The notes beneath the pieces were generated by a model. That model saw nothing but the letters and a program-made list of their open reading frames with translations. It was not told the DNA's origin and did no database searches. Shown in pieces: positions 40,010 through 48,717 of a DNA stretch of 64,000 nt (position 1 is the stretch's first letter; every line of letters starts with the position of its first letter). Origin of the DNA: Calditrichota bacterium (GTDB taxonomy: Bacteria; Electryoneota; RPQS01); assembly GCA_020637445.1 (NCBI GenBank), contig JACJVZ010000003.1, forward strand, positions 124,001 to 188,000, in the 5' to 3' direction. The position numbers and the translations under genes are program-made.

Positions 40010-41104
40010 ATGTATGTGCTGGTCATTTTGTTGATGATGAATATCGCGTTTGCGATCGGGCCCGCTCAGGTGACTCGATCCGTGGGTGAACTGACCGTAG
40101 AAGCATCGGGACTGCCGAGTTTGGATTCGGCGGAATGTGTTGCGCGCGGTATCGCGCTTTTGGATCAGTTTCCGGATGACGTTCCGGCGGGGAAAGAAGT
40201 TCAACGCGCGATCTCGAATCTACTGCCTGACAGCCGAGGTTTTTTTCGCGCGCGCTACGAACGTCTGAACAACTCCGCGAGTTTTTACTTGTATGCACGG
40301 TCAACGGACTTTCAATTGCCGGAAGAAGACGTTCAGGCATGGATAAAACGGGAGCCGAAGAACAGTTGGCTGTGGCTGGTGTCCATGGCGACGGAATGGC
40401 ACAGCGAGTCGCCAGACCCGGCTGTCGTGCGTGAGCGAATCGAGAAATCGATTTTGCTTAGTCCGACCCGGCCGGAAGGGTACCAATTTCTGGGGCTGTT
40501 TTACGACGAACAATTAGATTTGAAATCGGCGCGCGAAGCCTACGAATCAGCCCTGATTTGTGATCCTGCGAGCGAAGCGACGCGGACGAGGCTGCTTGAT
40601 TTGTATTTGCAGCAGCGGGATTCGCAAGCGTATTTCACCTTGATCAACGGGGTCGTACCGGAACAACAGCTCGACGTAGAGCTTGCGACAATCGGTTCTC
40701 CGAACGAAAAAGTTTCACCCGAAGAGCTTCACGGACACGTGTCATTGCTGGTTTATTGGTCATACGGCTCGGAGATTTGCGTCAACAAGTCGATTGCGGA
40801 GATCAATCAGGCCATGAACGAAAACCGCATCAAGTGGCCGGTGTATGCGATTCACGTGGGCGGCGATTCGGCGGACGCGAGTGAATACGTCAAAGAGACG
40901 GACCGCTTCGGCGACGAATGGAACGTGCAGTTTCTCCGCAGCGCGGACGCGGTCGATTTCCGGATGAACCAACCGACGAGACCATGCGTGTACGTGATCG
41001 GCGCGGACGGTTACGTTCACGCGCTTTTGCACGGTCAGGGGCACGAACGAGATTTGATTGACACGATCATCTGGTTGGCCGAGCAGGTGCAAACCGGAAT
41101 GTAG
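40010..41104 (+). CDS. TPR plus thioredoxin-like protein, Cys/Ser paralogue of the selenoprotein
   Basis: 364 aa. A signal peptide (MYVLVILLMMNIAFAIG) and the same layout as the preceding gene: PDDVPAGKEVQRAISNLLPD, ASFYLYARS, EPKNSWLWLVSMATEWHSES, TRPEGYQFLGLFYDEQLDLK. The thioredoxin-like end is HVSLLVYWSYGSEICVNKSI-AEIN, then YAIHVGG and RPCVYVIGADGYVHAL. Where the upstream protein has W-U-SGC, this one has W-SYG-SEIC: only the second Cys is kept and Ser stands near the Sec position. It lies 24 bp downstream, so both come from one duplication and one transcript. The active-site change suggests a different or non-redox role. Confidence 0.85.
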   Translation: MYVLVILLMMNIAFAIGPAQVTRSVGELTVEASGLPSLDSAECVARGIALLDQFPDDVPAGKEVQRAISNLLPDSRGFFRARYERLNNSASFYLYARSTDFQLPEEDVQAWIKREPKNSWLWLVSMATEWHSESPDPAVVRERIEKSILLSPTRPEGYQFLGLFYDEQLDLKSAREAYESALICDPASEATRTRLLDLYLQQRDSQAYFTLINGVVPEQQLDVELATIGSPNEKVSPEELHGHVSLLVYWSYGSEICVNKSIAEINQAMNENRIKWPVYAIHVGGDSADASEYVKETDRFGDEWNVQFLRSADAVDFRMNQPTRPCVYVIGADGYVHALLHGQGHERDLIDTIIWLAEQVQTGM

Positions 41105-41121
41105 ACGAATAAAGGAACCAT

Positions 41122-41156
41122 GAAAAAAGGCCGCTGTAAACACAGCGGCCTTTTGA
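41122..41156. terminator. rho-independent terminator, bidirectional
   Basis: AAGGCCGCTGT and ACAGCGGCCTT with TTTTG on the + strand and TTTTTTC on the minus strand, between convergent genes. Confidence 0.85.
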
Positions 41157-41174
41157 TTTGTAGCATGGTGCGCG

Positions 41175-43103
41175 TTATGGACAACGGACGTTGTCGACAA
41201 CCAATGTTCTGAGCGGGCTGACCATGACCGGATCGATTGCGAACGAATCTTCCGACGTTTCGGCGAAGATCGTATATTCTTCGGGGAACACGGGATTCAG
41301 GTAATCCGAGTACCACACTCTCGAGCACCGGCAGCTTTGGTCCGGTCTTGTCCAACGGAGAACTAATTGCTGCGCCAAGTCATCAAAGATAATCGTCAAA
41401 CTGTCCGGAGCATGACAGTTATATTCAAGCGGATAAACACGACCGGGCATGCCGGTGGAATCCACGTGCATAGTCGGCCACAAGGGATCGAGGTCATCGG
41501 CGAATGCGAGCGAGGAGACAGGAATGCGTTGATAGTAGACGGGACAATCCGTAACCGAACCTTCTTCTTGCGCCGAACCTCCGGCATCCGTGTCCAAGAC
41601 GTACTGCATGTGCAAATATCCCGCGCCGCCGCTATAGGTAACGTTGGGAGCAAGACAGATATCGCGTTCGCTTAGGCTCTCGCCTACCGGCGCGTTCTGT
41701 CCGCCGTTTGTTTCAGTGACGTTAATCGCCTGTTTCCACACTCGTCCGCGGTTTTCAGATTTGGTAACCCACGCATCCGCCATCATCCAACCTTCAAGAG
41801 ACCATTGCGTGGAGTCGTAGTGCATGAAGCTGCAATACATATCGCCTGTCACGGAGTCTACCGCAAGGCTTGGACGCTGCACGCAGCGCTGCCATTCTCC
41901 TTCACGGGCATATTCTCCGTTGATGGTATTGAAATAGAACGCATGTGCGATCGGCGAATACTCTTCAAATTCTTCGCTCCAGTGCCAGATTGCGGACTTG
42001 TTAATATACGCGCTCGGACCAGTGCCGCCGGGCAAGGCGAATTCAAAGACTTCGGTCGTCGTGAAGGCAAGATGGATTATGTCGAATTCGTCAAATAGGA
42101 TTGACGTACAAGCGTAAGCACGAAGCGTGTCCTTGTTGCATGTCAGCGTGTCTTGCGACGCACATTCAAAATCGGGGTAGGCCCATTGGGTTACGTCGAT
42201 TGCTTCGGCCCACGTCAAGCCGCCGTCTTCGGAAATAGACAACATGACGTCGTTGTTCAGATTTACGACACCAGCGTCGCCGGTTCGATCTCGATTCCAA
42301 ACGATTGCTACACGGTTTGAAGTCATAGACGCCGCGATATCGCACGCGATTACTTCACCGGTTCCAATGAGCAAACCTTGCGATCCGCCGAAGTTGTGCC
42401 ACGTGATTTCGCCGAAACCTTCCCAGTCCGGCGTGCCTCGGCTGTAGAAATATTCGTTTTGGTCAAGGTCGGATGTGCTGACGATATGCAAATCTCCGTT
42501 GCCACTCAAGGCAGACTTTGGCCAGATAACCTGCGCGACGCTGGGGAAACTGGGCAAGCTCGATGTGAACGCGCCGATGCGGGGACCGAAGTCAAAAGCT
42601 GCCGTGGTGTTGATGTTCGTTCCGCCCGGCGGAAATGAGTGGAAAACCGGAAACGCCCATCCATCGCCATTAACGGCTTGTGTCGTGTAACCCGCGCGCG
42701 AAGATGCATCCACTTCGACTCCGTTTGGCCACAAATATTCCTGCGTTCCGGGATCCCAAACATTGTAGTAGACATGACGCACGGCCCAGTTCATGTCAGT
42801 CGCATTCATCCACACAACATGGACAAATCCCATGTCGTCGACTTGAACCATTCGGCCGACTGTCCCGTTGTGTTGATATTCGTACCACGTTGTTCCGGCT
42901 TCGAACAGCTCGCCGACGGTATCCAAAGAACGATTGGGTCGTCTTGTGGATATGGTACCACCGTCATTGAGGGCATGGGTAGGAATCTCTTCCATTCCGG
43001 TCAAGGCGCGGTCACGCGTTTGGACGAGGAGCTGTTGGTTGACCGCAAAGCTGTTTGAAATAAAAAATCCGACAAGGGTGAGGGCATAAATAAAGGAACG
43101 CAT
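41175..43103 (-). CDS. secreted BNR/sialidase-like beta-propeller protein
   Basis: 642 aa. The signal peptide is MRSFIYALTLVGFFISNSFA. Repeated Asp-box-like elements are visible (SISEDGGLTWAEAI, TKSENRGRVWKQAI), each of the S-x-D-x-G-x-T-W type found on beta-propeller blades of sialidases and BNR proteins. VVWMNATDMNWAVRHVYYN and IHLAFTTTEVFEF look like further blades. The C-terminus (LRWTRPDQSCRCSRVWYSDY) carries several Cys and resembles an Fn3-like end; there is no YPNPFN sorting domain. The catalytic residues of true sialidases are not evident, so it is more likely a surface or binding protein than an enzyme. Confidence 0.78.
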   Translation of the reverse strand: MRSFIYALTLVGFFISNSFAVNQQLLVQTRDRALTGMEEIPTHALNDGGTISTRRPNRSLDTVGELFEAGTTWYEYQHNGTVGRMVQVDDMGFVHVVWMNATDMNWAVRHVYYNVWDPGTQEYLWPNGVEVDASSRAGYTTQAVNGDGWAFPVFHSFPPGGTNINTTAAFDFGPRIGAFTSSLPSFPSVAQVIWPKSALSGNGDLHIVSTSDLDQNEYFYSRGTPDWEGFGEITWHNFGGSQGLLIGTGEVIACDIAASMTSNRVAIVWNRDRTGDAGVVNLNNDVMLSISEDGGLTWAEAIDVTQWAYPDFECASQDTLTCNKDTLRAYACTSILFDEFDIIHLAFTTTEVFEFALPGGTGPSAYINKSAIWHWSEEFEEYSPIAHAFYFNTINGEYAREGEWQRCVQRPSLAVDSVTGDMYCSFMHYDSTQWSLEGWMMADAWVTKSENRGRVWKQAINVTETNGGQNAPVGESLSERDICLAPNVTYSGGAGYLHMQYVLDTDAGGSAQEEGSVTDCPVYYQRIPVSSLAFADDLDPLWPTMHVDSTGMPGRVYPLEYNCHAPDSLTIIFDDLAQQLVLRWTRPDQSCRCSRVWYSDYLNPVFPEEYTIFAETSEDSFAIDPVMVSPLRTLVVDNVRCP

Positions 43104-43241
43104 AAAGCACCTGCTTAAGATTAAGGTTTCGTCAAGGCACCCATCAGATTGTACTGCTTTTCAAAGATCACTCTTTAAGGTACGGCGGACATTTCGGAGA
43201 GTCAACATAGCCATGTTTAATTTGGAGTGAAAGGTAGAGAG

Positions 43242-43270
43242 TTGCTTAATTATATGTAAAACTATATATT
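43242..43270 (+). promoter_or_regulatory. sigma70-like promoter of mscL
   Basis: TTGCTT (43242-43247), 17-bp spacer, TATATT (43265-43270), 35 bp before the mscL ATG, which has AAAGGAA as ribosome binding site. Confidence 0.65.
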
Positions 43271-43305
43271 GGACGTGCTTCCCAGAAACTTAAAAGGAAC
43301 AACGT

Positions 43306-43731
43306 ATGTTTAAGGAATTCAAAGAGTTCGCGATGCGCGGCAATGTGATTGACATGGCCGTCGGTATCATCATGGGCGCCGCATTTGGACCCATTGTCAA
43401 GAAACTCGTGGATGGAATCATCATGCCGCCGATTGGACTGATGCTGGGCGGCGTGGACTTTTCGAACATCTTCACGGTGCTGAAAGCAGGGAGCACTCCG
43501 GGACCGTACGGGTCGCTCAAAGCAGCGCAGGAAGCCGGTGCAGTCATTATGGCATGGGGTGATTGGTTTAATGCCATCATCACGTTTTTGATTACGGCTT
43601 TTGCGATTTTCATGCTGGTGAAAGGCATGAACGCCGCGCGCAAGAAAGAAGAAGCCGCTCCCGCCGCTCCGCCAGCTCCTCCGAAGTCGGAAGTATTGCT
43701 TGAAGAGATTCGTGACTTATTGAAGAAGTAA
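43306..43731 (+). CDS. mscL: large-conductance mechanosensitive channel
   Basis: 141 aa. FKEFKEFAMRGNVIDMAVGI is the N-terminal helix and start of TM1; IIMGAAFGPIVKKLVDGII-MPPIG is the pore and hinge. TM2 is NAIITFLITAFAIFMLVKGMN, and a charged bundle (EVLLEEIRDLLKK) ends it after an Ala/Pro-rich linker. The channel opens under membrane tension to release solutes during osmotic downshock. It lies just before the DUF3078 gene (8 bp gap), with a promoter at 43242-43270. Confidence 0.97.
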   Translation: MFKEFKEFAMRGNVIDMAVGIIMGAAFGPIVKKLVDGIIMPPIGLMLGGVDFSNIFTVLKAGSTPGPYGSLKAAQEAGAVIMAWGDWFNAIITFLITAFAIFMLVKGMNAARKKEEAAPAAPPAPPKSEVLLEEIRDLLKK

Positions 43732-43739
43732 TCCAGACA

Positions 43740-44672
43740 ATGAACGACATGAAAAAATTTTCGCTTGTTACACTTTCGTTGCTGATCTGCGCATTTGCTG
43801 TTTTTGCCGGGGAACAACCTGAACCGGGGCCGTGGAAGTCCGAAATTTCGACGGGTATTTTGACGACGCAGTCTTCGTACTCGGACAATTGGACCGGCGG
43901 TGAAGCCGGATCCATCAACTGGATTGCATTTTACAATGCATCGGCGAAACGTCAGCTTTCGCGGAACTGGTACAACCAGCACGACTTGAAACTTTCGTTT
44001 GGTCAGACGCACATTCAGGACAAGGAAACAAAGGACTGGCAGTCGCCGACGAAATCGGAAGACAAAATTCGTTATGACGCGATATTGCGCTTGACGAAGG
44101 GTTGGTTTGCCGATCCGTATTTCGCGTTCACGTTGGAATCGCAGTTCCTTGACGCGTCGAGCCCTTACACGTCACGCTACGTGAATCCGATGGAGCTGAC
44201 GGAATCGTCGGGTCTTGCGCGCACGATCGTCGAAGTCCCGGATAAGACTTTGTTGACGACACGTTTGGGTCTCGGGTTGCGCGAACGCTTTACGCGTTTC
44301 GACGATCCGGCGGATACTCTGAGTGCCACGCCCGCAACGCTGTCTGAAACGACGGTGGACGGCGGCGTCGAGTGGGTGACGGACCTATTGTTGGGCAACG
44401 CGGCGAGCAAGTACAGTTTCGATTCGAAGCTGACGGTGTTCCAAGCTCTGTTCAACTCCAAATCGGACGAAGCCGTAAATGACTATTGGAAAACCGCAGA
44501 TATTAATTGGGACAACATTTTCCGCGTGAAGGTGTCCTCGATCATCAACGTCGGACTTGCCTGGCAGCTGTTGTACGACAAGGAAATCGACCTTGGCGGC
44601 CGCTTAAAGCAAGCTCTGAGCGTCGGATTGGTTTACAACTGGGCAAACTACGACAAGGAAGCCGAGAAGTAG
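43740..44672 (+). CDS. DUF3078-like outer-membrane protein
   Basis: 310 aa (ATG at 43740; a second ATG at 43749). The signal peptide is KKFSLVTLSLLICAFAVFA. YSDNWTGGEAGSINWIAFYN is the hallmark of the DUF3078 family (S-x-NW-x-GG). The remainder consists of barrel strands (WYNQHDLKLSFGQTHIQ, DKIRYDAILRLTKGW, NVGLAWQLLYDKEIDLGGRL). The family is frequent in Bacteroidetes and relatives; its function is not known. It probably shares the mscL transcript. A bidirectional terminator follows. Confidence 0.82.
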   Translation: MNDMKKFSLVTLSLLICAFAVFAGEQPEPGPWKSEISTGILTTQSSYSDNWTGGEAGSINWIAFYNASAKRQLSRNWYNQHDLKLSFGQTHIQDKETKDWQSPTKSEDKIRYDAILRLTKGWFADPYFAFTLESQFLDASSPYTSRYVNPMELTESSGLARTIVEVPDKTLLTTRLGLGLRERFTRFDDPADTLSATPATLSETTVDGGVEWVTDLLLGNAASKYSFDSKLTVFQALFNSKSDEAVNDYWKTADINWDNIFRVKVSSIINVGLAWQLLYDKEIDLGGRLKQALSVGLVYNWANYDKEAEK

Positions 44673-44696
44673 TCGCGTTTGCATAATCTCGATTTG

Positions 44697-44728
44697 AAAA
44701 AAGCCCACTCAATTGAGTGGGCTTTTTT
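44697..44728. terminator. rho-independent terminator, bidirectional
   Basis: AAAAGCCCACTC-AATT-GAGTGGGCTTTT, with TT on both sides; it separates the convergent DUF3078 and Bor-like genes. Confidence 0.85.
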
Positions 44729-44748
44729 GATTGGCAGAACATGACTGC

Positions 44749-45042
44749 TTACTTCGTCACCTTGACAGTCTGCGGATAGATGGTCACCCAGCCAGTGAAC
44801 AAACCGATGATAATGTCGTCGATGGCTTGCTGGCTTTGGATGGTATAGTTTTCCGCGCCTCCGGCCATGGCTTTGGAGTCTACATTGTTCAGAGGAACAA
44901 GACCCCACAGGATGTACCATTGTTTCTTCTTGACCGAATTCGCGCCGTTTGCTCCGTCACCAACCTGATGGTTGAGCGTGTAGCAGCCGGAGAGTGCCGC
45001 GCACATGATGGCGATGGTCGCGACCTTCATGAATTTCTTCAT
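44749..45042 (-). CDS. Bor-like small lipoprotein
   Basis: 97 aa. MKKFMKVATIAIMCAALSGC is a lipoprotein signal with lipobox LSGC. YTLNHQVGDGANGANSVKKK, then QWYILWGLVPLNNVDSKAMA, and DIIIGLFTGWVTIYPQTVKV follow the Bor (lambda)/TRL-like pattern seen in many Gram-negative genomes. Bor in lambda lysogens is a serum-resistance lipoprotein; the function of chromosomal relatives is not known. The start at 45042 is chosen; the frame is open further upstream but without a signal peptide. Confidence 0.8.
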   Translation of the reverse strand: MKKFMKVATIAIMCAALSGCYTLNHQVGDGANGANSVKKKQWYILWGLVPLNNVDSKAMAGGAENYTIQSQQAIDDIIIGLFTGWVTIYPQTVKVTK

Positions 45043-45074
45043 TTGCTTGCCTGCCTTCTTTGAGATGGAGGGAA

Positions 45075-45668
45075 TTAGGGATATACTTTGCGCAGTGAAC
45101 CAAGGGACGATTCGACTGCTCGAACCTGATTCGGCCAAATCGGAGCGGGAACCGTGTAATCCAGACTCACCGGCTGATCCGCATTCAAAAGAATCTTGAC
45201 GTGAACAAGCTGTCCGCTTTGGGCATAGAGCTGGAGCGCTTCGACGCCGGACAGACTCATCCACTGCTCTTGCACGACGACATCAGGACGAGCCTCGCGG
45301 TAGGATTTGGCAACTTCCCCCGCCCACGGAATGAAACCTGTTCCGAGATGAACGGTCTTGGGGAAAATGCTGACAAGTAGCATCGGTCCGCCGTCTTCAG
45401 GCTTGAAGGCTTGCTCGGGATAGAGCTGCATGACGGTTGTATCCCGTTCGGCAACGTCGACAAGTTTGCGCATGACTGAGGTGTCGACAGGCAGCCAGTC
45501 AGCCGGGGCATGGAGATGCACACCGCCTACCGTAACGTCATCTCCCAGCAGGGAAGAATCCACGGCGAAATCGAGGCGCTCGAAGACGCCCTCGGCGGCA
45601 GGTTTCTTTTCTTTCGAGCAGGCCGCGACAAGCAGCACCGCCGCGACGGCAATCCAAGCGAACTTCAT
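45075..45668 (-). CDS. lipoprotein of unknown function
   Basis: 197 aa. MKFAWIAVAAVLLVAACSKE is a clear lipoprotein signal (lipobox VAAC). The mature part includes VTVGGVHLHAPADWLPVDTS, GPMLLVSIFPKT, VQEQWMSLSGVEALQLYAQS and NADQPVSLDYTVPAPIWPNQ, similar to the PsbP/MOG1-like fold of small bacterial lipoproteins. The start at 45668 is used because it begins the signal. It precedes the Bor-like gene by 32 bp on the same strand, so both may be co-transcribed. Confidence 0.78.
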   Translation of the reverse strand: MKFAWIAVAAVLLVAACSKEKKPAAEGVFERLDFAVDSSLLGDDVTVGGVHLHAPADWLPVDTSVMRKLVDVAERDTTVMQLYPEQAFKPEDGGPMLLVSIFPKTVHLGTGFIPWAGEVAKSYREARPDVVVQEQWMSLSGVEALQLYAQSGQLVHVKILLNADQPVSLDYTVPAPIWPNQVRAVESSLGSLRKVYP

Positions 45669-45706
45669 GGTTGGATAATACGGACTTTGGATCATGAATG
45701 CAATAG

Positions 45707-45737
45707 AAAACGGGGCGGACAAAAGTCCGCCCCGTTC
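45707..45737 (-). terminator. rho-independent terminator
   Basis: AACGGGGCGGAC-AAAA-GTCCGCCCCGTT, 12-bp perfect stem, followed by TTTCTATT on the minus strand; it ends the sorting-domain gene 45758-47731. Confidence 0.8.
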
Positions 45738-45757
45738 GAATTGCACAAAAGCTATGG

Positions 45758-47731
45758 TTACTTCAGGAGCAGCATCTTGTGCTGAGCCGTGAAGTTTCCA
45801 GCCTTTAAGGTGTAGAAGTAGATACCGCTGGCCAGATTTTGACCGTTGAACTTCACCGTGTGGTTACCCGCGGAATAGGCACCCTGCGCAAGCACGGCGA
45901 CTTCTTGGCCGACCGCATTGACGACGCTCAACTCGATATTGCTGGCCACGGGCAAGCTAAACGAGATGTTCGTTTCGGGGTTGAACGGGTTCGGGTAGTT
46001 CTGATTCAGAGCGAAATTGGTCGCGGTGGATGCACCGACTCGCGGAGTCACGGACTGCGTCTGCAGCTCTTCGCGCGAACCGTCGAGGTTCACGACGGAC
46101 AGCGTGTAGGAATAGACGACACCATTTCGCACCGATTCATCAGTCCACGAATAGGTGGAACCCGTGGACGAATTGGCGGCATTGAGTTGCGCAAGCAACT
46201 CGCCGTCACGGGTGATCTCGAAGCGGTCGAGGTTCGACTCTGAGCCGGTTTCCCAAGACAATGCCACTTCACCATCACCGGCCACCGCCGTGAAGCTATT
46301 GAGCTCGACGGGCAAGATGCGGTCGATGCAGAAGCAGTAGCAGCCGCCGGCCTGTGAATAGAGATCCATGCACCAGAGTTCGCGATCCGGGAGATAAATC
46401 CAATCCATATACAGGACCGGGTAGGCGGGAACGCATTCGGTATCGCAGCCTGACGGCGGAATCTCGCGAACGACTTGACATCCTTCATGCCAGTAGGCAA
46501 CCGGACGGTCATTGGGACCCGCGGGTCCGACGAAAATCTTCTGAATTTGATTTTCGCAAATCGACAGACATTCGCAGAAAGGAACTTGGTCGAGCGAGAA
46601 GTAGTAGTCCTGCTCAACACAAGGCGGAGCGCAGGGAGTGCCAATATCTTCGACGGTCAGACCGAAGTTGCCGGTTTCGCCTTCAAAGCCGTTGACAAAG
46701 ATGTAGTAGGTGACGCCTGCTTCCGAGCACCAATCGACCTTAGAAGATAGGTTTTGATCGCAAGTAAAGTTGTTATCAGGATCCCAATCATCGTTGCCGT
46801 CAACGCAAACTAACGCGTCGCATGATCCCGTATAGACATTGATCTTGGTGTCATAGTCAGTTTCAGCGTCACACGTATGCGCGCGCATCAAGTTGCCAGT
46901 GCCGACGACAGAATACCACAATCCGCAGGCACCGGGATAAGTCCCGCAATAATCATACGGCGCGCTTAGGGCGCCTTCATACGAGATGCCGAATTCATAG
47001 GCGGAACCACCGGACAAAACGACCGGTTGTGCGTTGCAAGGATAGCTATTCGCAGCAGTTTCCAAACACCCATTGTCGCCGCAATTCGAGCCGGGGTTGA
47101 ACGACAGAATATAGTCACCCTGGTCAAAGCCATAGCCGAAAAGAATGATGAAGTAGGTGCCGTCTTCCAAGTATATTCCGGAGATGCAACTTGAATAACC
47201 GTCGTTATTGTCATTGCACGGCACGTCCGCATCGTCATTGCAAGCAACCAACGCGGATCCATCCGCATCGGGACAGCTATCCCAAAGTTCAATCACTGTG
47301 TCAAAATCGGAGCCGCAGGCTGAAATGGAGTACGGTCCCGCGGGAAGGCCGTCTTGGCCGATCACTAACTCATACACGACGTCATCGCCGTCATCGCCGC
47401 AGTCTCCACCGTAGTCATAGGTGTTGTGGACCTCTTCATCAATAGCACCATTGTCTTCGTACGGCGCCGTCGAGATGACCGTCGCTTCGTCGCACGAATC
47501 ACCTCCCTGATCGAGTGAACGCACGGAATGTCTCGGTGCCAGCGCGCGCAGCTCTTTTCTCAGCGCGATTAACTCATGTTTCAAAGCAGAAAGATCGGAT
47601 CCTGAGGAGCGCGCAACGGCGATTTCCTGAGAAACCGATCTCATGTCTGATTTGATTTCCTGCGGACTTCTTGCGGCGAAGGCACTCACCGCGAACAGAC
47701 ACAAACACAAAACTGCAACGAACTTCTTCAT
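45758..47731 (-). CDS. secreted Cys-rich multidomain protein with T9SS-type C-terminal domain
   Basis: 657 aa. The signal peptide is MKKFVAVLCLCLFAVSAFA. A short helical segment (residues ~20-65) is followed by two pre-peptidase-like beta-sandwich domains (VVYELVIGQDGLPAGPYSIS, DTVIELWDSCPDADG, TYFIILFGYGFDQGDYILS; then LWYSVVGTGNLMRAHTCDAE, KVDWCSEAGVTYYIFVNGF). A Cys-rich stretch (CVEQDYYFSLDQVPFCECLS) and an Fn3-like part come next. The end is a sorting domain: NQNYPNPFNPETNISFSLP, VVNAVGQEVAVLAQG, NLASGIYFYTLKAGNF, KMLLLK. GGGGAG precedes the ATG. Surface location through type IX secretion is inferred. Confidence 0.86.
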   Translation of the reverse strand: MKKFVAVLCLCLFAVSAFAARSPQEIKSDMRSVSQEIAVARSSGSDLSALKHELIALRKELRALAPRHSVRSLDQGGDSCDEATVISTAPYEDNGAIDEEVHNTYDYGGDCGDDGDDVVYELVIGQDGLPAGPYSISACGSDFDTVIELWDSCPDADGSALVACNDDADVPCNDNNDGYSSCISGIYLEDGTYFIILFGYGFDQGDYILSFNPGSNCGDNGCLETAANSYPCNAQPVVLSGGSAYEFGISYEGALSAPYDYCGTYPGACGLWYSVVGTGNLMRAHTCDAETDYDTKINVYTGSCDALVCVDGNDDWDPDNNFTCDQNLSSKVDWCSEAGVTYYIFVNGFEGETGNFGLTVEDIGTPCAPPCVEQDYYFSLDQVPFCECLSICENQIQKIFVGPAGPNDRPVAYWHEGCQVVREIPPSGCDTECVPAYPVLYMDWIYLPDRELWCMDLYSQAGGCYCFCIDRILPVELNSFTAVAGDGEVALSWETGSESNLDRFEITRDGELLAQLNAANSSTGSTYSWTDESVRNGVVYSYTLSVVNLDGSREELQTQSVTPRVGASTATNFALNQNYPNPFNPETNISFSLPVASNIELSVVNAVGQEVAVLAQGAYSAGNHTVKFNGQNLASGIYFYTLKAGNFTAQHKMLLLK

Positions 47732-47768
47732 CAGGTTCTCCCCTGTTTACTAACACATGAAATACAAC

Positions 47769-48374
47769 CTATTTCAACAACACCATCTTCTTCTGATCTA
47801 CGAAATTCCCGGCGCGCAATTGGTAGAAATACACACCGGATGGCAGGTCGCGGCCATTGAACAAGACACTGTAGCGGCCATGGGCAAGGTTTCCGGCCAG
47901 CGGCTTTGCGACTTCCTGGCCCAATACATCAAACACCGTCAGTTCCGCCATACCGTCTTCCGCCAATTCAACTTCAATGGTTGTTTCGGGGTTAAATGGG
48001 TTGGGGAAGTTTTGGTTAAGTTTGAATTCTCTAACTATGGCCGCATCATAGGCAGGAGTAGCCGAGACCGTGCCAAGCTGTTCGCGCGTCCCATCGTTCA
48101 TGACAGCGACAAGACCATACGCGTAAGGACGGTCATTTTGGACTTCGCTATCCACCCATTCGTAGTTCAACTGCCCGAATTCGGCGGGGATTCGCATGGC
48201 AGAAAGGCCATTGCGAGTCAGGACGAATTGTGCAACCGGCTCGGGCGAGGTCAGCTCCCATTGGATGCGGACCTGCCGGGATTGCCCGACGGCGGAAAAA
48301 GAGGCCAGCGGGAGTGCAAAACTCGCGGCGGACAAGGAAAGGGTCAGTAAAGCTATAAGTAATAGTCTCTTCAT
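47769..48374 (-). CDS. short secreted protein with T9SS-type C-terminal domain
   Basis: 201 aa. The ATG at 48374 is 7 bp after TGGAGA. The signal peptide is MKRLLLIALLTLSLSAASFA. Residues ~25-110 are an Fn3-like domain (QVRIQWELTSPEPVAQFVLT, NDRPYAYGLVAVMNDGTR). The C-terminal ~85 are the sorting domain: NQNFPNPFNPETTIEVELAE, VFDVLGQEVAKPL, DLPSGVYFYQLRAGNF, KKMVLLK. It is only a carrier domain plus one small domain, so it may bind or display something small. It is upstream of and probably co-transcribed with the 45758-47731 gene. Confidence 0.85.
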   Translation of the reverse strand: MKRLLLIALLTLSLSAASFALPLASFSAVGQSRQVRIQWELTSPEPVAQFVLTRNGLSAMRIPAEFGQLNYEWVDSEVQNDRPYAYGLVAVMNDGTREQLGTVSATPAYDAAIVREFKLNQNFPNPFNPETTIEVELAEDGMAELTVFDVLGQEVAKPLAGNLAHGRYSVLFNGRDLPSGVYFYQLRAGNFVDQKKMVLLK

Positions 48375-48717
48375 GGTCATTCTCCAGAGGGGAATTCGCC
48401 TCCTAATCGGCGTACGCTATAATCGTGTTTAAGATAGCCGGGAGGTGTGAGAATTCCAACAAAGTCACACGAAAAGTCACACATTAAGTTGAGGTTTTGG
48501 AAAGATTTAGGTGTAGTAAGTATAGTGAAGCAGGGTTAGCAGGGTCAGCAAAAAGAAACGGCTCGTCCGAAAGGGAGAACGAGCCGTTTGCGTGATTGCA
48601 GATCCCCGGGACCCACAATCAACAATTGGGATTTTGTTACTGGAAAAACTAACAGAATCCGCGCCAAATGCAAGAGGCGGAATTGATTCTCGGGGTCGCT
48701 TTGATTATTTTGGAGAT
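48375..48717. other. divergent intergenic region, 343 bp
   Basis: It holds the minus-strand promoter at 48431-48459 and an orphan hairpin at 48555-48590 (AAACGGCTCGT paired with ACGAGCCGTTT). I see no clear promoter for the plus-strand phosphatase gene and no coding potential. Confidence 0.5.
48431..48459 (-). promoter_or_regulatory. sigma70-like promoter of the sorting-domain operon
   Basis: Minus strand: TTGGAA (48459-48454), 17-bp spacer, TATCTT (48436-48431), 57 bp before the ATG at 48374. Confidence 0.55.
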
